Positions 22,061 through 28,550 of a stretch of DNA of 36,021 nt are shown here, in pieces (positions within the stretch are counted from its first letter, which is position 1; each line of letters starts with the position of its first letter). Source of the DNA: an uncultured Ruminococcus sp. (lineage in GTDB: Bacteria > Bacillota > Clostridia > Oscillospirales > Acutalibacteraceae); NCBI GenBank assembly GCA_905233755.1, contig CAJODM010000028.1, positions 1 to 36,021 on the forward strand, in the 5' to 3' direction. The notes beneath the pieces are model-generated. The model saw only the letters and a program-made list of their open reading frames with translations, made no database searches and had not been told where the DNA came from. Position numbers and translations under genes: made by a program.

Positions 22061-22094
22061 CGCGTTTTTTCCTCTAAAAAATGCGAAATGATTA

Positions 22095-22164
22095 TGGACT
22101 TTTTTTCGTATATATGTTATATTAAACGTGTATGGTTCTATGAAATATTCGTATGAATTTCATA
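22095..22164 (+). promoter_or_regulatory. Hydrogenase operon promoter with leader inverted repeat
   Basis: TGGACT (22095-22100), 17-bp spacer, TATATT (22118-22123), start near 22130. The leader begins with the inverted repeat TATGAAAT (22139-22146) and ATTTCATA (22157-22164), a candidate operator or RNA hairpin. No clear Rex-type site is seen. Confidence 0.6.
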
Positions 22165-22196
22165 ATCGTCAAATCTACCAAATGGGAGGAAAAACG

Positions 22197-22697
22197 ATGC
22201 AAAAGAAAATCAGCAGTATTCCGTTTCAGGGCACTCCTGAACAGGAAGCGCAGCTAAAGGAAGTCATCGCGCGCCACAAGGACGATCCGGGCGCGGTGAT
22301 GCCGGTGCTGCAGGAGGCACAGGACATCTACGGGTACCTGCCGATCGAGGTCCAGACGATGATCGCCGAGGGGCTCTCGGTTCCGGTTGATGAGGTGTAC
22401 GGCGTGTCCACCTTCTACAGCCAGTTTGCGCTGTCGCCCAAGGGCAAGTATAACGTCAGCGTATGTCTGGGAACCGCGTGCTATGTCAAGGGCTCGGGCG
22501 ACGTGCTGAACAAGCTGTCCGAGGAGCTCGGGATCGAGGCAGAGGAATGCACAAATGACGGTCAGTTCTCGCTCACCGCGTGCCGCTGCATCGGCGCGTG
22601 CGGGCTGGCGCCGGTCATCACCATCAACGACGACGTCTACGGCCGGCTGACCACCGACCAGATCCCCGCCATCATCGCGAAGTACAAGGAAGCGTAA
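22197..22697 (+). CDS. hydC: Bifurcating hydrogenase subunit HydC (NuoE-like [2Fe-2S] protein)
   Basis: A 166-residue thioredoxin-like ferredoxin of the NuoE family. It binds one [2Fe-2S] cluster by C90, C95, C131 and C135 (VCLGTACYVKG and ACRCIGACG), after the helical N-terminal domain with VMPVLQEAQDIYGYLP and VSTFYSQF. In trimeric electron-bifurcating hydrogenases this subunit relays electrons next to HydB. ATG 22197 has SD GGGAGG; the in-frame ATG at 22128 lies at the transcription start. The stop overlaps the next ATG by one base (TAATG). It is the first gene of a five-gene operon. Confidence 0.92.
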   Translation: MQKKISSIPFQGTPEQEAQLKEVIARHKDDPGAVMPVLQEAQDIYGYLPIEVQTMIAEGLSVPVDEVYGVSTFYSQFALSPKGKYNVSVCLGTACYVKGSGDVLNKLSEELGIEAEECTNDGQFSLTACRCIGACGLAPVITINDDVYGRLTTDQIPAIIAKYKEA

Positions 22698-23251
22698 TGC
22701 GCGAGCTGTCGCTGAACGTCATGGACGTGGCGCAGAACTCGGTGCGGGCACAGGCGACGCTGGTGCGCATCTCGGTCACCGAGAGCGACCGTAGCGACCG
22801 CCTCGTTATCGAGATCGCCGACGACGGATGCGGCATGACAGAGGAGCAGGTAAACCAGGTCATCGACCCGTTCTTCACCACCCGCACCACCCGTAAGGTC
22901 GGGCTGGGCGTTCCGCTGTTCAAGCTGTCCGCCGAACAGACGGGGGGATCGTTCTCGATCCGCTCGAAGGTTGGCGAGGGCACCGTCACCACCGCGTCGT
23001 ATGTCAAGTCGAGCGTTGATATGACCCCGCTCGGGGATATCAACTCGACCGTCAAGATCCTCATCCAGTGCAACCCTGATATCGACTTTCTGTTCAGCCA
23101 TTCGACCGATATCGGCGGGTTCGAGCTCGATACGCGCGAGCTGCGGCAGGTGCTCGAGGGGCTGCCCCTCGACACGCCGGATGTGCTCATGTGGATCACC
23201 CAGTTTCTAGACGAAAATACCACAGAAATATACGGAGGTAAAACAGTATGA
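22697..23251 (+). CDS. ATP-binding GHKL-domain protein of the hydrogenase operon
   Basis: A 184-residue protein with an N-terminal GHKL ATPase domain: N-box SLNVMDVAQNSVRAQA, G1 box IADDGCGMTEE, and G2 box VGLGVPLFKLSAEQTGG. About 60 C-terminal residues follow the ATPase fold and match nothing I recognise. No phosphoacceptor His domain is present, so it is not a complete sensor kinase. Such ATPases recur between hydC and the ferredoxin-like gene in Clostridia, but their job is not established. It overlaps both neighbours (TAATG at the start, ATGA at the end), so production is tied to the hydrogenase. A related stand-alone ATPase sits in the HydS-like operon at 17021. Confidence 0.85.
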   Translation: MRELSLNVMDVAQNSVRAQATLVRISVTESDRSDRLVIEIADDGCGMTEEQVNQVIDPFFTTRTTRKVGLGVPLFKLSAEQTGGSFSIRSKVGEGTVTTASYVKSSVDMTPLGDINSTVKILIQCNPDIDFLFSHSTDIGGFELDTRELRQVLEGLPLDTPDVLMWITQFLDENTTEIYGGKTV

Positions 23252-23619
23252 AATCTTTAGCTGAACTTCAGGCCATCCGCGACAGAGCGAAGGCGGAGCT
23301 GAACATCCGCAAGGAGAACCCCAACGCGGCGCGCGTGCTGGTCGGTATGGCGACCTGCGGGATCGCGGCGGGCGCTCGTCCGGTGCTCAACGCCTTCACC
23401 GAGGAGATCGCGAAGCGCGGGCTGCAGGACGTCACCGTCACCCAGACCGGTTGCATCGGTATCTGTCAGTATGAGCCCGTTGTCGAGATCGAGATCCCCG
23501 GAGAAGAGAAGGTCACCTATGTCAAGATGACCCCCGAGAAGGCCGTCCGCGTGGTTAACGACCATCTTGTCAACAAGAACGTCGTCGCCGAGTACACCAT
23601 CGGCGCCAACACCAAGTAA
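23248..23619 (+). CDS. [2Fe-2S] ferredoxin-like protein of the hydrogenase operon
   Basis: A 123-residue thioredoxin-like ferredoxin related to the N-terminal domain of HydB. The cluster region reads MATCGIAAGARPVLNAF and TQTGCIGICQYEPVVE. Three cysteines are visible (C37, C69, C73); the fourth ligand of the NuoE/HydB pattern is absent at the C-x4-C position. From memory this three-Cys form is usual for the stand-alone family, so it need not be a defect, but cluster binding is less certain. It starts by ATGA overlap with the ATPase gene and lies 11 bases before hydB. It may pass electrons within or to the HydABC complex. Confidence 0.8.
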   Translation: MKSLAELQAIRDRAKAELNIRKENPNAARVLVGMATCGIAAGARPVLNAFTEEIAKRGLQDVTVTQTGCIGICQYEPVVEIEIPGEEKVTYVKMTPEKAVRVVNDHLVNKNVVAEYTIGANTK

Positions 23620-23630
23620 GGAGGACGCAT

Positions 23631-25439
23631 ATGTATCGATCAAATGTACTGGTCTGCGGCGGTACCGGATGTACCTCGTCCAACAGTCTGCAGATCGCCC
23701 AGACCCTCAAGGATGAGCTCAAGAAGCAGGGCCTCGATAAAGAAGTCAACGTCATCACCACCGGGTGCTTCGGGCTGTGTGCGCTGGGTCCCATCATGGT
23801 GGTCTATCCCGAGGGCTCGTTCTACTCGATGGTCAAGGTCGAGGATATCCCCGAGATCGTAGAGGAGCACCTGCTCAAGGGCCGTATCGTCACCCGTCTG
23901 CTGTATCAGGAGACGGTCGAGGAGGACACCGTCAAGTCGCTGAACAAGACCGCCTTCTATGCCAAGCAGAAGCGCGTTGCGCTGCGCAACTGCGGTGTCA
24001 TCGACCCCGAGAAGATCGACGACTACATCGCTCAGGACGGCTATGCCGCGCTGGGCAAGGTGCTGACCGAGATGACCCGCGAAGAGGTCATCCAGACCAT
24101 GCTCGACTCAGGACTGCGCGGACGCGGCGGCGCGGGCTTCCCCACCGGACTGAAGTGGAAGTTCGCCGCAGCGAACGACGCGGATCAGAAATATGTCTGC
24201 TGTAATGCCGACGAGGGCGACCCCGGCGCGTTCATGGATCGTTCCGTGCTTGAGGGCGACCCCCATGTGGTGCTCGAGGCGATGGCGATCGCGGGCTATG
24301 CGATCGGCGCGTCGAAGGGCTACATCTATGTCCGTGCCGAGTACCCCATCGCCGTCAAGCGGCTGCAGATCGCGATCGACCAGGCGCACGAGTACGGCCT
24401 GCTGGGCGACGATATCTTCGGCACCGGATTCAACTTTGACATCCAGCTTCGTCTCGGCGCGGGCGCGTTCGTCTGCGGCGAGGAGACGGCGCTGATGACC
24501 TCGATCGAAGGCAAGCGCGGCGAGCCCAGACCCCGTCCCCCGTTCCCGGCGGTCAAGGGTCTGTACCAGAAGCCCACCACCCTCAACAACGTCGAGACCT
24601 ATGCCAACATCCCCCAGATCATCCTCAAGGGCGCCGAGTGGTTTGCCTCGATGGGCACCGAGAAGAGTAAGGGCACCAAGGTATTCGCCCTCGGCGGCAA
24701 GATCGAGCACACCGGACTGGTCGAGGTTCCGATGGGCACCACCCTGCGCGAGATCGTCGAGGAGATCGGCGGCGGCATCCCGAACGGCAAGAAGTTCAAG
24801 GCAGCCCAGACCGGCGGCCCCTCCGGCGGATGTATTCCGGCTGAGCACCTCGATGTTCCGATCGACTATGATAACCTGATTGCCATCGGCTCGATGATGG
24901 GCTCGGGCGGTCTGATCGTCATGGACGAGACCACCTGTATGGTCGATATCGCCAAGTTCTTCCTCGAGTTTACCGTTGACGAGAGCTGCGGCAAGTGTAC
25001 CCCCTGTCGTATCGGTACCAAGCGGCTGCTCGAGATGCTCGAGAAGATCACCAAGGGTCAGGGAACGCTCGAGATGATCGACGAGATGGAGCAGCTGTGC
25101 TACTACATCAAGGCGAACTCCCTGTGCGGCCTCGGCCAGACCGCGCCGAACCCGGTGCTGTCCACGCTGCGCTACTTCCGCGACGAGTATGTCGCCCATG
25201 TGGTCGACAAGAAGTGCCCCGCCGGCGTTTGTAAGGACCTGCTGGAGTACACGATCGTCAAGGACAACTGTATGGGATGCTCGCTGTGTTCGCGCAAGTG
25301 TCCTGTCGGCGCGATCACCGTCACCGACTATATCCCCGCCGGCAAGAAGAGACCCGCGTTCGAGATCGATCACAGCAAGTGTATCAAGTGCGGCGCCTGT
25401 ATGGATAGCTGCAAGTTCAACGCGATCATCAAGGGCTGA
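23631..25439 (+). CDS. hydB: Bifurcating hydrogenase flavoprotein subunit HydB (NuoF-like)
   Basis: A 602-residue NADH-binding flavoprotein. Domains in order: an N-terminal [2Fe-2S] thioredoxin-like domain (C9, C14, C46, C50); the FMN/NADH core with GLRGRGGAGFPTGLKW (about residues 160-175), CNADEGDPGAFMDR and CGEETALMTSIEG; a [4Fe-4S] site ESCGKCTPCR (about 450); and two C-terminal [4Fe-4S] ferredoxin motifs, CMGCSLCSRKCP and CIKCGACMDSC. This is the HydB/HndC layout in which NADH and reduced ferredoxin are jointly oxidised, or formed from H2, by flavin-based bifurcation. SD AAGGAGG precedes the ATG. hydA follows after 19 bases. Confidence 0.96.
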   Translation: MYRSNVLVCGGTGCTSSNSLQIAQTLKDELKKQGLDKEVNVITTGCFGLCALGPIMVVYPEGSFYSMVKVEDIPEIVEEHLLKGRIVTRLLYQETVEEDTVKSLNKTAFYAKQKRVALRNCGVIDPEKIDDYIAQDGYAALGKVLTEMTREEVIQTMLDSGLRGRGGAGFPTGLKWKFAAANDADQKYVCCNADEGDPGAFMDRSVLEGDPHVVLEAMAIAGYAIGASKGYIYVRAEYPIAVKRLQIAIDQAHEYGLLGDDIFGTGFNFDIQLRLGAGAFVCGEETALMTSIEGKRGEPRPRPPFPAVKGLYQKPTTLNNVETYANIPQIILKGAEWFASMGTEKSKGTKVFALGGKIEHTGLVEVPMGTTLREIVEEIGGGIPNGKKFKAAQTGGPSGGCIPAEHLDVPIDYDNLIAIGSMMGSGGLIVMDETTCMVDIAKFFLEFTVDESCGKCTPCRIGTKRLLEMLEKITKGQGTLEMIDEMEQLCYYIKANSLCGLGQTAPNPVLSTLRYFRDEYVAHVVDKKCPAGVCKDLLEYTIVKDNCMGCSLCSRKCPVGAITVTDYIPAGKKRPAFEIDHSKCIKCGACMDSCKFNAIIKG

Positions 25440-25458
25440 GGGAAAGGAGCTATAACGA

Positions 25459-27198
25459 ATGGAAATGCTTAACATCAAGATCAACGGTATGCCCTATACC
25501 GTCGAGAAGAATACCACCATTCTGGAAGCGTGCCACAAGTTCGGTATCAAGATCCCGACCCTGTGCTACCTGAAGGATATCAACGAGATCGGTGCGTGCC
25601 GGATGTGCCTGTGCGAGGTGAAGGGTGCGCGGTCGCTGGTGGCGGCGTGCGTCTATCCCATCGACAGAGACGGCACCGAGATCTTTACCAACACCCCCGA
25701 GATCCAGCAGAACCGCAAGACCACCCTTGAGCTGCTGCTCTCGAACCACGACAAGAAGTGCCTGTCCTGCCCGCGTTCCGATAACTGTGAGCTACAGACG
25801 CTGTGCAACGAGTACAAGGTCGACGAAGTCAAGTTCGTCGGCGACGAGACCCACTATGACGAGGATCTCTCGACTTTGCATCTGGTGCGGAACAACAACA
25901 AGTGTGTGCTGTGCCGCCGCTGTGTCGCCGCCTGCAGAGAGCAGTATGTCTCTGTCATCGGAGCGAACAACCGCGGATTCGACACCGAGATTAGCTGTGC
26001 ATTCAACAAGAAGCTCGGCGACGTCGCCTGTGTATCCTGCGGCCAGTGTACCGTTGTCTGCCCGACCGGCGCGCTGGTCGAGAAGGATGACACCGACAAG
26101 GTGTTCGCTGCGATTGCCGATCCGTCAAAGCATGTGGTCGTTCACACCGCGCCGTCGATCCGCGCGACCCTCGGCGAGTGCTTTGATATGCCGATCGGCA
26201 CCAACGTCACCGGCAAGATGGCTACCGCGCTGAAGATGCTCGGCTTCGACAAGGTGTTCGACACCAACTTCGGCGCCGATCTCACCATCATGGAAGAGGG
26301 CACCGAGTTCATCGAGCGCGTCAAGAACGGCGGCGTGCTGCCGATGATCACCTCCTGCTCGCCCGGCTGGGTCAAGTTCTGTGAGCACTACTATCCCGAC
26401 CTCATCCCCCACCTCTCCACCTGCAAATCCCCGCAGCAGATGCAGGGCGCGATGATCAAGTCCTACTACGCCGAGAAAGCGGGCATCAACCCCAAGGACA
26501 TCGTGGTCGTATCGGTGATGCCGTGCGTCGCCAAGAAGTTCGAAATCACCCGCGACGACCAGGGACGCGATGGGATGCAGGACAACGATATCTCTATCTC
26601 TACCCGCGAGCTCGCCAAGATGATTAAGAAGGCGGGTATCCAGTTCACCTCGCTGCCTGACGGCGAGTTCGATTCGCTGATGGGCATCGGCTCCGGCGCG
26701 GGCACCATCTTCGGCGCGACCGGCGGCGTGATGGAAGCGGCGCTGAGAACCGTCGCCGATGTACTCACCGGCGAAGACCTCAAGCAGATCGACTACAACG
26801 AGATCCGCGGCACCGAGCCGATCAAGGAGGCGACCTACGACGTCGCCGGCATGAAGGTGAAGGTCGCTGTCACCAGCGGTCTTAAGAACGCCGCCAAGAT
26901 TCTCGACAAGATCCGCGCCGGCGAGGCGGACTATCAGTTCGTCGAGATCATGTGCTGCCCCGGCGGTTGTGTCAACGGCGGCGGTCAGCCCATCCAGCCC
27001 GGTCATGTGCGCAACTTCGTCGATCTGAAGGCGATGCGTGCCAAGGCGCTGTATGAGGACGACGTGAACCTGCCCTACCGCAAGTCGCACGATAACCCCG
27101 AGATCAAGGCGATCTATGACGACTATCTCGGCGCTCCCGGCAGCCATAAGGCGCACGAATTGCTCCACACCTCGTACGTCGAGCGTCAGAAGTACTAA
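25459..27198 (+). CDS. hydA: [FeFe] hydrogenase catalytic subunit HydA (bifurcating type)
   Basis: A 579-residue catalytic subunit. N-terminal [2Fe-2S] site: C36, C47, C50, C64. His-Cys3 [4Fe-4S] site: H97, C101, C104, C110. Two ferredoxin sites: C149/152/155/159 and C191/194/197/201. The H-cluster domain has L1 ITSC300-SPGW, L2 VMPC356-VAKKFE and L3 EIMCC500-PGGC504-VNGGGQP, and ends with the small-subunit-like tail DNPEIKAIYDDYLG. L1 has Ser where many enzymes have a second Cys; I recall this in HndD-type subunits. With HydB and HydC it would make H2 from NADH plus reduced ferredoxin. Maturases HydEFG are not in the window. SD AAAGGAG precedes the ATG. Confidence 0.97.
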   Translation: MEMLNIKINGMPYTVEKNTTILEACHKFGIKIPTLCYLKDINEIGACRMCLCEVKGARSLVAACVYPIDRDGTEIFTNTPEIQQNRKTTLELLLSNHDKKCLSCPRSDNCELQTLCNEYKVDEVKFVGDETHYDEDLSTLHLVRNNNKCVLCRRCVAACREQYVSVIGANNRGFDTEISCAFNKKLGDVACVSCGQCTVVCPTGALVEKDDTDKVFAAIADPSKHVVVHTAPSIRATLGECFDMPIGTNVTGKMATALKMLGFDKVFDTNFGADLTIMEEGTEFIERVKNGGVLPMITSCSPGWVKFCEHYYPDLIPHLSTCKSPQQMQGAMIKSYYAEKAGINPKDIVVVSVMPCVAKKFEITRDDQGRDGMQDNDISISTRELAKMIKKAGIQFTSLPDGEFDSLMGIGSGAGTIFGATGGVMEAALRTVADVLTGEDLKQIDYNEIRGTEPIKEATYDVAGMKVKVAVTSGLKNAAKILDKIRAGEADYQFVEIMCCPGGCVNGGGQPIQPGHVRNFVDLKAMRAKALYEDDVNLPYRKSHDNPEIKAIYDDYLGAPGSHKAHELLHTSYVERQKY

Positions 27199-27227
27199 TC
27201 CGCTGACCGAATTACCGAATACGAATT

Positions 27228-27260
27228 CAGGCCTTCTCCCGTGGGAGAAGGCCTGTTTTG
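27228..27260 (+). terminator. Terminator of the hydrogenase operon
   Basis: A perfect 13-bp stem, CAGGCCTTCTCCC (27228-27240) against GGGAGAAGGCCTG (27243-27255), followed by TTTTG. Confidence 0.92.
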
Positions 27261-27329
27261 TTGATAGAAACAGAGCATTGAGAACTACCTCCCGCTATCC
27301 TTCGATGACACTGGAAATCTACCATATAT

Positions 27330-27375
27330 AGGGTTTCCCACTCTTCAATCTTTACACTTCACTATACTTTGACCA
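27330..27375. repeat. CTCTTCAA/TTCACTAT repeat remnant
   Basis: CCACTCTTCAATCTTTACAC and TTCACTATACTTTGACCATT resemble the debris near 100-160 and 17460-17500. The 282-base gap between hydA and the dockerin end holds this, two terminators and no gene. Confidence 0.5.
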
Positions 27376-27390
27376 TTGAATCATCTCGGC

Positions 27391-27426
27391 AGAAGAATGC
27401 CCCGCTGCAGGATATACAGCGGGGCA
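27391..27426 (-). terminator. Terminator for the cotH-dockerin transcript
   Basis: TGCCCCGCTG (27398-27407) pairs perfectly with CAGCGGGGCA (27417-27426). On the minus strand it is followed by TTCTTCT, a weak U-tract. Its place beyond the dockerin supports one transcript across all three cotH reading-frame segments. Confidence 0.7.
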
Positions 27427-27480
27427 GAATCTTATTCAATTATATTTAGGTTGTACCGGCGTACAGATATATCCCAACGA

Positions 27481-28098
27481 TCAAGCGCCGAACTTTGCGG
27501 CTACCCTGCCGTCAACCTTGTACTTCGCAAGGTACCGCTGGATCAGCGTAACATCGGCGATCGTGACATCTCCGTCGCCATCCACATCACACAGCGCCGC
27601 GTTAATCTCGGCGCCTTCAATATGTGCAAGATTCCGCTGGATCAGGGTCGCATCCGTGACATCGAGGACACCGTCGCCGTTCGCATCACCGTAGTACTGC
27701 TCGATGGTGGGCTCAGCCGTGGTATCTGCCTCGGTGGATGCCTCTACAGATTCTTCAACGGATTCCTCGGTGGACTCTTCTACCGTTTCCTTCACGACCC
27801 AGAAGTGACCGTTCCAACCATTGTTCCAGTAGGGCTGGAAGTAGATAGTGTAGGTGCCGTCCTCGGTGACCAGGAAGTTCGCGTTGCCTTCGCCCGAGCC
27901 GTACCAATAATCGTCCACTGCGCCGTCCTTGTACAGGATCGCCTTGAACTCGTCACCCGCCTTCAGCTCGACTTCTCTGAGAACATACTCGTTGTCCGAA
28001 AACTCGCTGTCGTGCTTGACGAACATGCGGTCAGCGGTGACGTCCGCCACGCTCCACAGGTTAACGCCGCTGATCGAGCCGACCAGATAGTAGCCGTC
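27481..28098 (-). CDS. Frame-displaced third segment of cotH: X domain plus dockerin
   Basis: Reading on from codon GAC at 28098 gives 205 residues. First is a beta-rich domain (DGYYLVGSISGVNLW to NNGWNGHFW, about 100 residues) nearly identical to the preceding segment, then a Glu/Ser/Thr linker, then a dockerin with two calcium-loop repeats: GDANGDGVLDVTDATLIQRN and CDVDGDGDVTIADVTLIQRY. Dockerins bind cohesins and attach proteins to cellulosome-like scaffolds outside the cell. The segment has no plausible start of its own: the first available start is a GTG inside the domain (28050) without an SD, and there is no signal peptide. It is in the +1 frame relative to the segment before it. It is expressed only if the ribosome shifts frame or the upstream sequence is wrong. 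Confidence 0.75.
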   Translation of the reverse strand, partial: DGYYLVGSISGVNLWSVADVTADRMFVKHDSEFSDNEYVLREVELKAGDEFKAILYKDGAVDDYWYGSGEGNANFLVTEDGTYTIYFQPYWNNGWNGHFWVVKETVEESTEESVEESVEASTEADTTAEPTIEQYYGDANGDGVLDVTDATLIQRNLAHIEGAEINAALCDVDGDGDVTIADVTLIQRYLAKYKVDGRVAAKFGA

Positions 28099-28550
28099 AA
28101 GCAGCAGAGGTGGTCTCCTCGGGTTCCTCGGTGGTCTCCTCTACAGACTCCTCATCAGGAGTTGCCGGAGATGTAGTATCATCGGCAGCGGTCGACTCCT
28201 CCTGCGCGGCGGCGGTGGACTCTTCTACCGCTTCCTTCTGGAGCCAGAAGTGACCGTTCCAACCATTGTTCCAATAGGGCTGGAAGTAGATAGTGTAGGT
28301 GCCGTCCTCGGTGACAGCAAAGTTTGCGTTGCCTTCACCCGAGCCGTACCAGTAACCGTCAACTGCGCCGTCCTTGTACAGGATCGCCTTGAACTCGTCG
28401 CCCGCCTTCAGCTCGACTTCTCTGAGAACATACTCGTTGTCCGAGAACTCGCTGTCGTGCTTGACGAACATGCGGTCAGCGGTGACGTCCGCCACGCTCC
28501 ACAGGTTAACGCCGCTGATCGAGCCGACCAGATAGTAGCCGTCAAGCAGC
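27773..28550. repeat. Tandem duplication, period 445 bp
   Basis: Sequence at 27773-28105 recurs almost unchanged at 28218-28550, offset 445 bp, covering the X domain and the TGA junction before it. 445 is 3x148+1, so successive copies fall in different frames. A few differences (for example around the codons after NGHFW) show the copies are not identical. Confidence 0.85.
28097..28543 (-). CDS. Frame-displaced second segment of cotH: X domain plus acidic linker
   Basis: Reading on from codon GAC at 28543 gives 148 residues and then TGA at 28097-28099. The domain starts DGYYLVGSISGVNLW and ends NNGWNGHFWLQKE, about 100 residues of predicted beta structure. Its opening resembles surface-glycan or starch-binding modules (YYLVGS-type), but I cannot assign a family with confidence. 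A Thr/Glu/Ala-rich linker follows and ends EEPEETTSAA, the same ending as the CotH segment. It lies in the +1 frame relative to CotH, lacks a signal peptide and SD, and is therefore a continuation rather than a separate gene. Confidence 0.72.
   Translation of the reverse strand, partial: DGYYLVGSISGVNLWSVADVTADRMFVKHDSEFSDNEYVLREVELKAGDEFKAILYKDGAVDGYWYGSGEGNANFAVTEDGTYTIYFQPYWNNGWNGHFWLQKEAVEESTAAAQEESTAADDTTSPATPDEESVEETTEEPEETTSAA

Noticed and set aside
22095..22196. Rex (redox) operator before the hydrogenase operon
   Set aside because: No TTGTGAA-n4-TTCACAA-like palindrome is present; the visible inverted repeat has a different sequence.
24108..27168. Long minus-strand open frames opposite hydB and hydA
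   Set aside because: These are shadows of highly conserved GC3-rich genes on the plus strand.
28090..28110. Classical prfB-type +1 or slippery -1 frameshift site
   Set aside because: The P-site codon is GCT rather than CTT, there is no SD-like element at 3 bases, and no X-XXY-YYZ heptamer is present, so the known mechanisms do not apply as such.
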